From Mesorhizobium sp. YM1C-6-2 (GTDB lineage: Bacteria > Pseudomonadota > Alphaproteobacteria > Rhizobiales > Rhizobiaceae): a stretch of DNA of 64,000 bases. The notes under the pieces were generated by a model that made no database searches, was not told where the DNA came from, and saw only the letters and a program-made list of their open reading frames with translations. Both the position numbers and the translations under genes were made by a program. The stretch's first letter is position 1. Every line of letters begins with the position of its first letter. Positions 11,286-22,166 of this stretch are shown piece after piece. The stretch spans positions 186,001-250,000 of the forward strand of contig NZ_RCIZ01000005.1 of NCBI RefSeq assembly GCF_003666685.1. Direction: 5' to 3'.

Positions 11286-12526
11286 CACCCGAAGAATTTC
11301 CGCGCTTTTTCCAGCGCCTCGACCAGCGCATCCACCTCGGCGCGCGTATTATACATGCCGAAGCTCGCCCTGCATGTGGATGTAACGCCGAACCGTTTCA
11401 ACAGAGGCTGGGCGCAATGGGTTCCGGCGCGGACCGCGACACCCTGCCGGTCGATGACCATCGACACGTCGTGCGCATGGATGCCCTGCAGCTCGAAGGA
11501 GACGATGGCGCCCTTGCCGGGCGCGTCGCCGAAGATGCGCAGCGAGTTGATCGAGCGCAGCCGCTCATGCGCGTAGTCCTTGAGATCGGCCTCGTGGGCT
11601 GCGATACGCTCGCGGCCGACCGTCTCCATGTAATCGAGCGCAGCGCCCAGCCCGATCGCCTGCACGATCGGCGGCGTGCCGGCCTCGAAACGGTGCGGCG
11701 GGGCGTTGTAGGTGACGTTTTCCTCGGTCACTTCCTCGATCATCTCGCCACCGCCCATGAAGGGGCGCATGCGCTCCAGCATCTCGCTCTTGCCGTAGAG
11801 GACGCCGATGCCGGAGGGGCCGTAGACCTTGTGGCCGGTGAAGACGAAGAAATCGCAGCCGAGTTCCTGCACGTCGATCGGCATGTGCACGGCGCTCTGG
11901 CTGCCGTCGACCAGCACGGGAATGTTCCGCTTGTGGGCGATCTCGACGATCTCCTTGATCGGCGTCACCGTGCCGAGCGCATTCGACATCTGCGTGATGG
12001 CGACGAGCTTGGTGCGATCGGTCAGCCGCTTTTCGAATTCCTCGATGTGGAACGCGCCCTGGTCGTCGACCGGCACCCAGACCAGCCTGGCGCCCTGCCG
12101 CTCCCTGATGAAGTGCCAGGGCACGATGTTGGAGTGATGCTCCATGATGGAGATGACGATCTCGTCGCCCTCCCCGATGTTGGGCATGCCGAAACCGTAG
12201 GCGACGGTGTTGATAGCGGCGGTCGTGTTCGAGGTAAAGACGATGTTGTCCGTGCTCGGCGCGTTGAGGAAACGGCGCACCGTCTCGCGCGCCTTCTCAT
12301 AGGCGTCGGTCGAGGCGTTGGAGAGAAAATGCAGGCCGCGATGCACGTTGGCGTAATCGCTGGCATAGGCGTGCTGGATAGCGTCCAGAACCACCTGCGG
12401 CTTCTGCGCCGACGCGCCGTTGTCGAGATAGACCAGCGGCTTGCCGTAGACTTCCCGCGACAGGATCGGGAAATCGCGGCGGATCGCCTCGACGTCGTAG
12501 GGGGTGGTGGAGATTTTCTGGTCCAT
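11285..12526 (-). CDS. sufS: Cysteine desulfurase SufS (class II)
   Basis: PLP enzyme removing sulfur from cysteine for Fe-S assembly by SufBCD. The 413 residues carry YLDNGASAQKP, the HRGLHFLSNAST phosphate region, ISIMEHHSNIVPW, the PLP lysine in FTGHKVYGPSGIG, and the catalytic loop Cys in RAGTHCAQPLL. Short spacing around that Cys marks class II (SufS) rather than IscS. It overlaps sufT by one base and is separated from sufD by an 89-base gap holding an inverted repeat. ATG at 12526. Confidence 0.96.
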   Translation of the reverse strand: MDQKISTTPYDVEAIRRDFPILSREVYGKPLVYLDNGASAQKPQVVLDAIQHAYASDYANVHRGLHFLSNASTDAYEKARETVRRFLNAPSTDNIVFTSNTTAAINTVAYGFGMPNIGEGDEIVISIMEHHSNIVPWHFIRERQGARLVWVPVDDQGAFHIEEFEKRLTDRTKLVAITQMSNALGTVTPIKEIVEIAHKRNIPVLVDGSQSAVHMPIDVQELGCDFFVFTGHKVYGPSGIGVLYGKSEMLERMRPFMGGGEMIEEVTEENVTYNAPPHRFEAGTPPIVQAIGLGAALDYMETVGRERIAAHEADLKDYAHERLRSINSLRIFGDAPGKGAIVSFELQGIHAHDVSMVIDRQGVAVRAGTHCAQPLLKRFGVTSTCRASFGMYNTRAEVDALVEALEKARKFFG

Positions 12527-12534
12527 GTTTTCCG

Positions 12535-12612
12535 GCGAATAGCGAATAGCAAATAGCGAATAGATCGCGACCGCTATGCCACCCTATTCGCTACTCCCTA
12601 TTCGCTATTTGC
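12535..12612. repeat. Inverted/direct repeat of AATAGCG units between sufD and sufS
   Basis: GCAAATAGCGAATAG (12549-12563) is the exact inverse of CTATTCGCTATTTGC (12598-12612). Extra copies of the unit GCGAATA extend each arm (12535 onward and 12584 onward), giving a long hairpin with alternative pairings. It lies inside the operon, so it would be transcribed and could affect the sufD/sufS message ratio. Confidence 0.75.
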
Positions 12613-12615
12613 TTC

Positions 12616-13887
12616 TCACCCATGTTCGGCGAACCACTTGTCGAGCCGGCCTTCCAAGGCGTCGACAATGGCCTCGTCCTCAAGTTCCTCGATGACCTCG
12701 GCGACGAAGGCTTTCACGAGAAGGCCGCGCGCGGTCTTCTCCTCTATGCCGCGCGCCATCAAGTAGAAGAGATGGTTGCGGTCGATCTCGGTGACGGTCG
12801 CGCCGTGGCCGCACTGCACGTCGTCGGCGAAGATCTCGAGTTCCGGCTTGGTGGAGAACTCGCCATCGTCGGAGAGAAGCAGCGTGTTGCACGCCATCTT
12901 CGCGTCGGTCTTCTGCGCGTACTGGTGCACGTTGATGCGGCCCTGGAAGACGCCGCGCGCCTTGCCGGTGACCACGTTGCGGATGACTTCCGTGGACTCG
13001 GTGTGCGGCACGGCATGGTCGAGCACCATGGTCACGTCGGTATGGGTATCGCCGGCAAGAAGATTGATGCCGCGCAGCGTGAAGGTCGAGCCCTCGCCCT
13101 TGGCCGCGACATTGATCTCCTGGCGCACCAGCTTGCCGCCGGCGTTCATGACGAACACGACGAGCTTAGCATCCTTGCCGATCCAGGCGTTGAACTGGCC
13201 GAGATGCGTGGCCGCCGCGTCGGGCTGCTCCTGCACGATCAGCCAGGTGAGTTCGGCGCCGTCGCCGACGGTCACATTGGCGACCGAGCTGACGAAGGCA
13301 TCGCCCGTTCCGGTCTGGCGCTCGACGATGACGGCCTTGGCTCCGTTGCCGACGCGCACCGGCAGCCGCACATGCGTCTGGCCGCCGGCCTGGACGTTCT
13401 GCAGCTCGATCGGCTGGGAAAGCTCGACGCCCTCGGCGATATCAAGAAAATAACCGTCCGCCACGAAAGCGGTATTCAGCGCGCCGACCGCGTCGTCGGA
13501 GCCGCGCGGCTCGAGCGCCGGCGCGAAGCTGCCGTCGGTGAGCTTGTCGGCCACGCGCGTGACGGTGACGCCCTCGACCTTGGCGGTCTTCTCCGAGGAG
13601 CGACCGTTCAGCACCGAAAACACGGCCGAACCTTCCAGCACGGGCGCGACGGCCTCGGCCTTCGCCGTCTCGTCGAAGGCCGGCACAGAGGTCAGCAGCC
13701 GGCGCAGGTCCGTATAATGCCAGGACTCAACGCGCTTGGTCGGCAGGCCGGTCTTGACCTGCTCTATCGCGTCATCGCGCTTGACCATGACGGCGCCGTC
13801 GCCGGGAAGCAGCGACAGGCGTTCGCCGAAGGCGTCGACCAGGGCGGTCTCGGCCGGCGTGAGCTGGGGTACAGCGTGGATGTTCAT
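12616..13887 (-). CDS. sufD: Fe-S assembly scaffold subunit SufD
   Basis: Partner of SufB and SufC in the SufBC2D scaffold. At 423 residues it has the usual SufD length. The C-terminal beta-helix core is recognised by FQGRINVHQYAQKTDAKMAC, LLLSDDGEFSTKPELEIFAD and VQCGHGATVTEID, with the SufB-interface His in CGHGA. ATG at 13887 (MNIHAVPQL) is 16 bases after the sufC stop; the longer open frame overlaps sufC and is a shadow. Confidence 0.95.
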   Translation of the reverse strand: MNIHAVPQLTPAETALVDAFGERLSLLPGDGAVMVKRDDAIEQVKTGLPTKRVESWHYTDLRRLLTSVPAFDETAKAEAVAPVLEGSAVFSVLNGRSSEKTAKVEGVTVTRVADKLTDGSFAPALEPRGSDDAVGALNTAFVADGYFLDIAEGVELSQPIELQNVQAGGQTHVRLPVRVGNGAKAVIVERQTGTGDAFVSSVANVTVGDGAELTWLIVQEQPDAAATHLGQFNAWIGKDAKLVVFVMNAGGKLVRQEINVAAKGEGSTFTLRGINLLAGDTHTDVTMVLDHAVPHTESTEVIRNVVTGKARGVFQGRINVHQYAQKTDAKMACNTLLLSDDGEFSTKPELEIFADDVQCGHGATVTEIDRNHLFYLMARGIEEKTARGLLVKAFVAEVIEELEDEAIVDALEGRLDKWFAEHG

Positions 13888-13903
13888 TCGCTCGCCTCCG
13901 GCC

Positions 13904-14659
13904 TCAGGCCGCCTCGCCGATGATGCCGGCATAGCCGTTCTCTTCGAGCTCCAGCGCCAGGTTCTTGTCGCCCGACTTGATGACCTGGCCGCGGTAGAGC
14001 ACGTGCACGCTGTCGGGGACGATGTATTCCAGAAGCCGCTGGTAGTGGGTGATGACGACCATCGCACGGTCCGGCGAACGCAGCGCGTTGACGCCGTCGG
14101 CAACAATCTTCAGCGCGTCGATGTCGAGGCCGGAGTCGGTCTCGTCGAGCACGCAGAGCTTCGGCTCCAAGAGCTTCATCTGCAGGATCTCGGCGCGCTT
14201 CTTCTCGCCGCCGGAGAAGCCGACATTGAGCGGACGCTTCAGCATCGCCATGTCCATGGAGAGATCGCCGGACGCCGCCTTCACCCGCTTCAGGAAATCG
14301 GGAATCGACAGCGGCTCCTCGCCGCGCGCCTTGCGCTGCGCGTTCATCGCGACCTTGAGGAACTCCATCGTCGCGACGCCCGGTATCTCCATCGGATACT
14401 GGAAGGCGAGGAAGATGCCCTTCGCGGCGCGCTCGGCCGGGTCAAGATCGAGGATCGACTCGCCGTCGTAAAGAATGTCGCCTTCGGTGACTTCGTAGTC
14501 CTCACGGCCGGCGAGCACGTAGGAGAGCGTCGACTTGCCGGAGCCGTTCGGCCCCATGATGGCGGCGACCTCGCCCTTGTTCACGGTGAGGTTCAGCCCG
14601 CGGATGATCTCGGTGCCGTCTTCGGCGATGCGGGCGTGGAGGTTTCTGATCTCAAGCAT
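13904..14659 (-). CDS. sufC: SufC ABC-type ATPase
   Basis: Cytosolic ATPase that drives conformational change of the SufBCD scaffold; not a transporter. The 251 residues show Walker A GPNGSGKSTLS, the SufC-specific insertion region YPMEIPGVATMEFLK, signature VGFSGGEKKRAEIL and Walker B LCVLDETDSGLDIDAL. ATG at 14659 (MLEIRNLHA) fits the family. The preceding gene on the strand is an unrelated small protein rather than sufB, which is unusual. Confidence 0.97.
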   Translation of the reverse strand: MLEIRNLHARIAEDGTEIIRGLNLTVNKGEVAAIMGPNGSGKSTLSYVLAGREDYEVTEGDILYDGESILDLDPAERAAKGIFLAFQYPMEIPGVATMEFLKVAMNAQRKARGEEPLSIPDFLKRVKAASGDLSMDMAMLKRPLNVGFSGGEKKRAEILQMKLLEPKLCVLDETDSGLDIDALKIVADGVNALRSPDRAMVVITHYQRLLEYIVPDSVHVLYRGQVIKSGDKNLALELEENGYAGIIGEAA

Positions 14660-14672
14660 ATTAGGCCTTCTT

Positions 14673-15040
14673 CTAATTCTGTCCGCGCCTTGCGATACTT
14701 TCGCGCGCAGAGACAACGGCATCCGCGATATTATCTACGTATTGAGCCGAAGTGGCGTCATCATCGAAGGGCCACCGGCCAACTGTCAGGCTAAACGAAC
14801 AAACATCGATGACTTCGTTTCGCTCCAAATCCAGATCCAACAGATATATCCAATGGCTTGGACCAAAAGAGGCCTTGAAGCCACGCACCAGCACTTGCCA
14901 GTTCTTGTTGCGCTCAATCTCCAGATCGATCAAATCTTCGTTTTTAGGGAACCGCTCGTAAAACGCGGTTGTCCTAACCTCTTGGATAATCGCGTCGGTA
15001 AAACGCTCCCATCGCAGGTCGATCGTGCCTATGCGTTGAA

Positions 15041-15044
<4 letters not shown>
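14673..15044 (-). CDS. Hypothetical protein inserted between sufB and sufC
   Basis: A 123-residue protein starting at GTG 15044, whose GTGA overlaps the sufB stop by four bases; the stop is 13 bases before sufC. It is therefore embedded in the operon. Visible sequence includes [40 protein letters not shown] and a soluble, acidic C terminus with no membrane segment. I do not recognise a family. The GTG start and overlap are consistent with coupling to sufB. The codon use looks less GC-rich at third positions than its suf neighbours, suggesting a later insertion (inference). Confidence 0.72.
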
Positions 15045-16573
<1,529 letters not shown>

Positions 16574-16791
16574 CCATGCAGGGTTCAAGGCCCTGCCGTT
16601 TTCAAACTATGGCGCCGCTGGGACGGCGTAAGTTCGATATATAGTGCATCCGTTCCGGGAATTCACCCCGGCGGACGGCATGACACCGTCCCGAAAACGC
16701 ACCGGCTCAAGGCCTTTCGGCCCAATTCCACTTTCCTTCGAGCACGATCCTGTCCAGGAAACCGGTTCCCTCAGGGATCATGCCCGGCCGC

Positions 16792-17955
16792 TCACGCGGC
16801 CTGCGTCGTCCTTCCCGTCCTGCGCGCCAGCATCTGCGCGAGCGCCTTCGCGAACAGGTCGATGTCCTTCGCCATGGTGCCGCGACCGATCGACACGCGC
16901 AGCGCACCGTCATTGTCGAAGCCCATCGCCTTCAGCACGTGGCTCGGCCCGACCCTGCCGGACGAACATGCCGAACCCGCCGAGAGCGCGACGCCGGCAA
17001 GATCGAATCCGATCTGCGCCGTCTCCGCCTTCAGGCCGGGAATAGCGAAGAATGTCGTGTTGGCAAGACGCTCGGCGTCGCGTCCGAAAATCTCGGCGTC
17101 GGGCGCCAGCGACAACACGGTATCCTCGACGCGGTCGCGCATCGCGGCGAGTTCGCCCGCGTGCGACAGCCCGTTCCGCGCGACTTCGGCCGCCGCGCCG
17201 AAGCCGGCGATGCCGGCGAGATTTTCCGTGCCGGCGCGGTGGCCCTTCTCCTGGCCGCCGCCGGTGACGAGCGGCTTCGGCATCATCAGGTCCGACGCGG
17301 CGACGAAAGCGCCGACGCCCGAGGGCCCGCCGATCTTGTGCGCGGAGAGAATAATATAATCGGCGAGACCGCCGGCTAGGTCGAGCGGGATGCGGCCGGC
17401 CGCCTGCACCGCGTCGAGCACGAGCACGCCGCCGGCTGACTTCACGATCTCGCCAATCTCGTGCACGGGTTGAATGACGCCCGTCTCGTTGTTGGCGAGA
17501 TGGATGGCGACGAGCGGCAGGCCCTCCTCGCGATCATGCGCGGCGAGCGCGGCGGCGAGCGCAGAGAGATCGCAGACACCGTTCGCATCGACAGCGATGC
17601 GCATGGCGCGCTCGGGAGAAAACCGTCCGCCGCCGAGCAGGCAAGGATGATCGGCTGCCGAGACATAGAGCTTCGACATGCGGATATCGCCGCGGCCCAT
17701 CCGCCACTCCGGCGTCAGCAATGTCGAGGCGGCCTCGGTCGCGCCCGAGGTGAAGACGACGTGGTCGGGCTTCATGTTGACGAGTGCGGCGACTTCGCGG
17801 CGCGCGTCCTCGACGATGCGGCGCGCGTTGCGGCCCTCGCCGTGAACCGACGAGGGGTTGGCGGACGCGTCGAGCACGGCAAGCATGGCCGCCCGCGCCT
17901 CGGATAGCAGCGGCGCGCTCGCATTGTAGTCGAGATAGGCGCGGTAGCCGGTCAT
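16792..17955 (-). CDS. Cysteine desulfurase, class I (IscS/NifS-like), first gene of the suf operon
   Basis: A second PLP cysteine desulfurase, 387 residues. Class I features are YLDYNASAPLL, NPSSVHGEGRNAR, FTSGATEAAS, HLANNETGVIQPV, PLP lysine ILSAHKIGGPSGVGA, GGGQEKGHRAGTEN and the mobile-loop Cys SAGSACSSGRVGPSH. Rhizobial suf operons typically carry both this type and sufS. It precedes sufB by 218 bases. It is the promoter-proximal gene, with an Irr-box-like palindrome upstream. ATG at 17955. Confidence 0.93.
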   Translation of the reverse strand: MTGYRAYLDYNASAPLLSEARAAMLAVLDASANPSSVHGEGRNARRIVEDARREVAALVNMKPDHVVFTSGATEAASTLLTPEWRMGRGDIRMSKLYVSAADHPCLLGGGRFSPERAMRIAVDANGVCDLSALAAALAAHDREEGLPLVAIHLANNETGVIQPVHEIGEIVKSAGGVLVLDAVQAAGRIPLDLAGGLADYIILSAHKIGGPSGVGAFVAASDLMMPKPLVTGGGQEKGHRAGTENLAGIAGFGAAAEVARNGLSHAGELAAMRDRVEDTVLSLAPDAEIFGRDAERLANTTFFAIPGLKAETAQIGFDLAGVALSAGSACSSGRVGPSHVLKAMGFDNDGALRVSIGRGTMAKDIDLFAKALAQMLARRTGRTTQAA

Positions 17956-18074
17956 TTTTCGTTCGATCCGTCGGCTCGGAGGGCAATCTATAGGGAAGGC
18001 GCGTTATTTCCTTGAATTTACAAGGCCAGCCGTCCTATTTACCCGCTTTGCCGGTCGGGTGGCACGCCACCCAG

Positions 18075-18091
18075 TTTTGAACAATTCTAAA
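18075..18091. promoter_or_regulatory. Irr-box (ICE)-like palindrome upstream of the suf operon
   Basis: TTTTGAA-CAA-TTCTAAA is a 7-3-7 palindrome with one mismatch to TTTAGAA-N3-TTCTAAA, close to the iron control element bound by Irr in Rhizobiales. It lies 120 bases before the first suf gene and about 90 bases before the divergent hydrolase. No TGA-N9-TCA (RirA-type) box was found between 17,956 and 18,120. Iron or haem control is inferred. Confidence 0.5.
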
Positions 18092-18183
18092 CTAGCTTCT
18101 AGGAAGGCGCGCGTCCCGCGTCAATGGCTGCGGGAAGAATTGAACCGGCCGGCAGCGTGCAAGATGCGGTAAATGGAGTTTTT

Positions 18184-18858
18184 ATGCCTGAGGTTATTTT
18201 CGCGGGTCCGGCAGGTCGCCTCGAAGGACGCTACCAGCCGTCCAAGGAGAAGAGCGCGCCGATCGCGATCATCCTTCACCCTCACCCGCAGTTCGGCGGG
18301 ACGATGAACAACAAGATCGTCTACGATCTTTTCTACATGTTCCAGAAGCGCAACTTCACCACGTTGCGCTTCAACTTCCGCGGCATCGGACGCAGCCAGG
18401 GCGAGTTCGACCACGGCACCGGAGAGCTGTCCGACGCGGCAGCCGCGCTCGACTGGATCCAGTCGCTGCATCCGGACTCGAAGACGTGCTGGGTCGCCGG
18501 CTATTCCTTCGGCGCGTGGATCGGCATGCAGCTGCTGATGCGTCGTCCGGAGATCGAAGGCTTCATCTCGATCGCGCCGCAGCCGAACACCTACGACTTC
18601 TCCTTCCTCGCTCCGTGTCCGTCGTCGGGCCTGATCATCCACGGCGATGCCGACAAGGTCGCGCCGCCGAAAGACGTGCAAGGTCTGGTCGACAAGCTGC
18701 ACACGCAGAAGGGCATCACCATCACGCAAAAGACGTTGCCCGGCGCCAACCATTTCTTCTCGAACGACTCCGAACTTCTCATCGAAGAATGCGCGGACTA
18801 TCTCGACCGTCGTCTCGCCGGCGAGCTGTCGGATCCTCGACCGAAACGTCTGCGCTGA
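18184..18858 (+). CDS. Alpha/beta hydrolase
   Basis: A 224-residue cytosolic alpha/beta hydrolase of the small esterase-like type. After a short beta region it has IILHPHPQFGGTMNNKIVYD (oxyanion side), LRFNFRGIGRSQGEFDHG, the nucleophile elbow GYSFGAW, acid region LIIHGDADKVAPP and the catalytic His in LPGANHFFSND. The substrate is unknown. ATG at 18184 (MPEVIFAGPAGRLEG) starts the family-like N terminus; the frame is open 60 bases further up. Confidence 0.88.
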   Translation: MPEVIFAGPAGRLEGRYQPSKEKSAPIAIILHPHPQFGGTMNNKIVYDLFYMFQKRNFTTLRFNFRGIGRSQGEFDHGTGELSDAAAALDWIQSLHPDSKTCWVAGYSFGAWIGMQLLMRRPEIEGFISIAPQPNTYDFSFLAPCPSSGLIIHGDADKVAPPKDVQGLVDKLHTQKGITITQKTLPGANHFFSNDSELLIEECADYLDRRLAGELSDPRPKRLR

Positions 18859-19026
18859 TCGTCTCGGCGCCGATCAATAATGACGCGCGCTTCACTAGTG
18901 TGACCTTGGCGACAGTGTCGCGGTGGAAAGTTCTGTCGGGCGCTCTACAACTACTCGACAGCCGACTTACTGCATGTCAGGCTCCACTTGTGACGAATCA
19001 CAATCCCTAGACGAGGGGGAACTCAC

Positions 19027-19461
19027 GTGAGCAAGACTGACACTACCAAGAAGCGTGCCATGGCCGCGACAGCACCGAAGGCGAAGACGACGGCGAAACC
19101 CGCCGCCAAGAAGCCGGCGGCGAAAGCTGCGGCGAAGCCTGCTGCCAAGGCCGCTGCGAAACCCGCCGCCGCCAAGAAGGCGCCGGCCAAGAAGCCTGCC
19201 GTGAAAGCCGCGGCGAAGCCTGCTGCAAAAGCTGCTGCGAAGCCTGCCGCCAAGAAGGCGCCGGCCAAGAAGCCCGCTGCGAAAGCTGCGGCGAAGCCTG
19301 CTGTCAAAGCTGCTGCGAAGCCTGCCGCCAAGAAGGCGCCGGCCAAGAAGCCTGCCGCGAAAGCTGCTGCGAAGCCTGCTGCCAAGACGACGGCCAAGCC
19401 CGCTGCAAAGAAGGCTCCGGCAAAGAAGCCTGCTGCAAAGAAGGCTCCTGCCAAGAAGTAA
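19027..19461 (+). CDS. Histone-H1-like Lys/Ala/Pro-rich protein
   Basis: 144 residues, almost entirely repeats of AAKPAAK, KKAPAKK and AAKAAAK after a short start MSKTDTTKKRAMAATAP. This resembles the basic tails of bacterial H1-like proteins and binds nucleic acid by inference from charge; there is no globular domain. GTG start at 19027 is supported by the purine-rich GAGGGGGAA just upstream. The DNA is itself repetitive (GCTGCGAAGCCTGC-type units), so length likely varies between strains. A terminator follows immediately. Confidence 0.85.
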   Translation: MSKTDTTKKRAMAATAPKAKTTAKPAAKKPAAKAAAKPAAKAAAKPAAAKKAPAKKPAVKAAAKPAAKAAAKPAAKKAPAKKPAAKAAAKPAVKAAAKPAAKKAPAKKPAAKAAAKPAAKTTAKPAAKKAPAKKPAAKKAPAKK

Positions 19462-19466
19462 AGTCT

Positions 19467-19487
19467 CACAGCTCAGGCTGTGTTTTT
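19467..19487 (+). terminator. Rho-independent terminator after the H1-like gene
   Basis: CACAGC-TCAG-GCTGTG followed by TTTTT, six bases past the stop codon. A second hairpin (GAAGGGCG with CGCCCTTC, 19489-19518) reaches the end of convergent anmK. Confidence 0.85.
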
Positions 19488-19517
19488 CGAAGGGCGTTCG
19501 GTTCTACCGCGCGCCCT

Positions 19518-20654
19518 TCAGTCTATTGAGGACTTCGCATTGAGGACCCCGCCGCTCACCGGCCTGTCGCATCCGGTCGTCGTCGGGAACGTCAGCGGCA
19601 ATCCGTTCAAGGAGCGCACGGCGAGATAGGCCCAGGCCTCCGCCTCGGTGGCGTCGCCGTCGAGCTTCACGTCCTCGGCGACAACGACCCTGGCGCCGCT
19701 CTCCTGCGCGCCGACACTGAGATCGCCGACGATGTGCGGGTTCTTGCGGCCGCCGCCGCAAATGATCCAGAGCTTCGGCGCCTCTGGTAAATGCTCCGCC
19801 GATTTCAGGATCGCCTCTGCCGATACCGTAGCCAGCGTCCGCGCCCCGTCCGCGAGTTCGAGGCCCCGCGCCGGCTCCAAAGTAAAATCGTTTCGGTCAA
19901 GAGATTTGGGACCGCTCTTCTCGAAGAACTTGTTGTCGAGATAGCGATCGACAACGGTGCGGATGACACCGCCTTCGCTGGCGATCGCGCCGCCGGCGTC
20001 GAAGGGCACGCCGCCCTCGCGCGCCACCCACTGGTCGATGAGCGTGTTGCCCGGTCCCGTATCGAAGGCGACCGGATCGCCTTCGCGCGGCACGTAAGTA
20101 ATGTTGGAGATGCCGCCGATATTGACGAAGACCATCGGGAAGTCGCCGGCGAATTCCGCCGGCAGCGAATGCGCAAGCGCCGCATGATAGGCAGGCACCA
20201 GCGGTGCGCCCTGCCCTCCATGCTCCATGTCGTTGGCGCGCATGTCGTGGACAACGGGAATGCCTGTCTCCCGCGCCAGCAGCGCGCCGTCGCCAAGCTG
20301 CACGGTCAGGCCGAGATGAGGACGGTGCAGCACCGTCTGTCCGTGGAAGCCGATGACGTCCACGGCTTGCCATGCTGCCGGAGCCGCGGCGAGAAAATCG
20401 CGCACCGCGCGCGCGTGGCGCAACGTGATCTCGCGCTCGAGCGCGGCGAGATCGCCGGGCCGCTCGTCTCGCTTCGCGATCGACTTCGCCGTATCGAGTG
20501 AGGCCTCGATCCGGCGGCGAAAGGCTGCGTCATAGGGCACCGACAGCGAGGGTCCGGTGGCGGCGACAGTCTCGCCGTCCGTCTCCAGCGCCGCGACATC
20601 GATGCCGTCCATCGACGTTCCGCTCATCAGGCCAAGCGCACGCAGTGCTGTCAT
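19518..20654 (-). CDS. anmK: Anhydro-N-acetylmuramic acid kinase
   Basis: Phosphorylates and opens 1,6-anhydroMurNAc during peptidoglycan recycling; cytosolic. The 378 residues show family blocks [15 protein letters not shown] near the N terminus, [53 protein letters not shown] and [11 protein letters not shown], and end [20 protein letters not shown]. It diverges from tyrS with about 100 bases between them, the usual alphaproteobacterial arrangement. ATG at 20654. Confidence 0.96.
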   Translation of the reverse strand: MTALRALGLMSGTSMDGIDVAALETDGETVAATGPSLSVPYDAAFRRRIEASLDTAKSIAKRDERPGDLAALEREITLRHARAVRDFLAAAPAAWQAVDVIGFHGQTVLHRPHLGLTVQLGDGALLARETGIPVVHDMRANDMEHGGQGAPLVPAYHAALAHSLPAEFAGDFPMVFVNIGGISNITYVPREGDPVAFDTGPGNTLIDQWVAREGGVPFDAGGAIASEGGVIRTVVDRYLDNKFFEKSGPKSLDRNDFTLEPARGLELADGARTLATVSAEAILKSAEHLPEAPKLWIICGGGRKNPHIVGDLSVGAQESGARVVVAEDVKLDGDATEAEAWAYLAVRSLNGLPLTFPTTTGCDRPVSGGVLNAKSSID

Positions 20655-20756
20655 TTTCGCCGCCGTTCTTGTGATTCCCCGCCGCCGGATGCTAAACGCC
20701 CGCGATCATACTTGCCATCGCGGCCAAGGCCGCAGGCGATCTCTCGGGAAAACGAA

Positions 20757-22010
20757 ATGTCCGCCTTCAAGTCCGATTTCCTGCGCGTCCTCGACGAGCG
20801 CGGTTTCATCCACCAGATCTCCGACCCGGAAGGTCTCGACGCGCTGTTCAAGGCCGAGACGGTGAGCGCCTATATCGGCTTCGATCCGACAGCCCCCAGC
20901 CTGCATGCCGGCGGCCTCATCCAGATCATGATGCTGCACTGGATGCAGCAGACAGGCCATCGTCCGATCGCCTTGATGGGCGGCGGCACCGGCATGGTCG
21001 GCGATCCGTCCTTCAAGGACGAAGCGCGCAAGCTGATGACGGTCGAGACGATCCAGGAGAACATAGACGGCATCAAGAAGGTCTTCTCGAACTACCTCAC
21101 CTTCGGCGAAGGGCCGCGCGATGCGCTGATGGTCAACAATGCCGACTGGCTGGTGAAGCTGAACTATCTCGAATTCCTGCGCGATGTCGGCCGGCACTTC
21201 TCGGTGAACCGGATGCTCTCCTTCGATTCCGTCAAGCTCAGGCTGGATCGCGACCAGTCGCTGTCGTTCCTCGAGTTCAACTACATGATCCTGCAGGCCT
21301 ACGACTTCGTGGAGCTGAACAAGCGCTACGGCACGCGGCTGCAGATGGGCGGCTCGGACCAGTGGGGCAACATCATCAACGGCATCGACCTCGGCCACAG
21401 GATGGAAACGCCGCAGCTCTTCGCGCTGACCTCGCCTTTGCTGACGACTTCGTCCGGAGCGAAGATGGGCAAGTCGCTCAACGGAGCGGTGTGGCTCAAC
21501 GCCGACATGCTGAGCCCCTACGAGTTCTGGCAATACTGGCGCAATACGGAGGACGCCGACGTCGAGCGTTTCCTGAGGCTCTACACGACGATGCCGCTCG
21601 ACGAGGTGGCGCGGCTGGCAGCGCTCGGCGGATCTGAGATCAACGAGGCCAAGAAGGTGCTGGCGACGGAAGTGACCGCCATGCTGCATGGCCGCGCCGA
21701 TGCCGAGCAGGCCGCCGAGACCGCGCGCAAGACGTTCGAGGAAGGCGTGACCGCCGACACGTTGCCGACGGTGACTGTCGATCGCGCAGCGATCGCGGAA
21801 GGCGTCGGCATCCTGTCGCTCTTCGTCAGCGCCGGGCTCGCATCGTCCAACGGCGAGGCGCGCCGCCACGTCCAGGGCGGTGCGGTGCGCGTCAACGACC
21901 AGCCGGTCGCGGACGACCGCCGCATCGTCACCGAGGCGGACGTGACCGCCGATGGCGCGATCAAGCTGTCGCTCGGAAAGAAGCGGCACGTCCTTGTTCG
22001 GCCGAGTTGA
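20757..22010 (+). CDS. tyrS: Tyrosine--tRNA ligase
   Basis: Class I aminoacyl-tRNA synthetase charging tRNA-Tyr. 417 residues: Rossmann core with [16 protein letters not shown] (the HIGH position reads HAGG), [34 protein letters not shown], the KMSKS-equivalent [12 protein letters not shown], then a C-terminal S4 RNA-binding domain ([20 protein letters not shown]). KMGKS is normal for this subgroup. ATG at 20757 with GGGAAAACG upstream. Confidence 0.97.
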   Translation: MSAFKSDFLRVLDERGFIHQISDPEGLDALFKAETVSAYIGFDPTAPSLHAGGLIQIMMLHWMQQTGHRPIALMGGGTGMVGDPSFKDEARKLMTVETIQENIDGIKKVFSNYLTFGEGPRDALMVNNADWLVKLNYLEFLRDVGRHFSVNRMLSFDSVKLRLDRDQSLSFLEFNYMILQAYDFVELNKRYGTRLQMGGSDQWGNIINGIDLGHRMETPQLFALTSPLLTTSSGAKMGKSLNGAVWLNADMLSPYEFWQYWRNTEDADVERFLRLYTTMPLDEVARLAALGGSEINEAKKVLATEVTAMLHGRADAEQAAETARKTFEEGVTADTLPTVTVDRAAIAEGVGILSLFVSAGLASSNGEARRHVQGGAVRVNDQPVADDRRIVTEADVTADGAIKLSLGKKRHVLVRPS

Positions 22011-22081
22011 GCCCCCAAAACTGCAAGGCGGAAAACTTCACGTCCGAAGGTTGAAATACGCAGCATAGGTCATACGTGTCC

Positions 22082-22100
22082 GCATACGCCGCGTATGCGA
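22082..22100. repeat. Perfect hairpin between tyrS and the RidA gene
   Basis: CGCATACG-CCG-CGTATGCG, an 8-bp perfect inverted repeat with no T-tract. It may be a protein-binding site or a weak attenuator; nothing else is evident in this 156-base gap. Confidence 0.5.
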
Positions 22101-22166
22101 ACAATGCGCTGCTGCCGATGTGTCCCGAATGGGACGCGTCGGTCATCCCTCACAGGAGTTTTCAGC

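Noticed and set aside
19023-19469. Gly/Ala/Phe-rich membrane-like protein antisense to the H1-like gene
   Set aside because: It is the mirror of Lys/Ala repeats. The plus-strand gene has the ribosome site and terminator.
21470-21490. Defective KMSKS motif in tyrS
   Set aside because: KMGKS is the ordinary form in this TyrRS subgroup, so no defect is implied.
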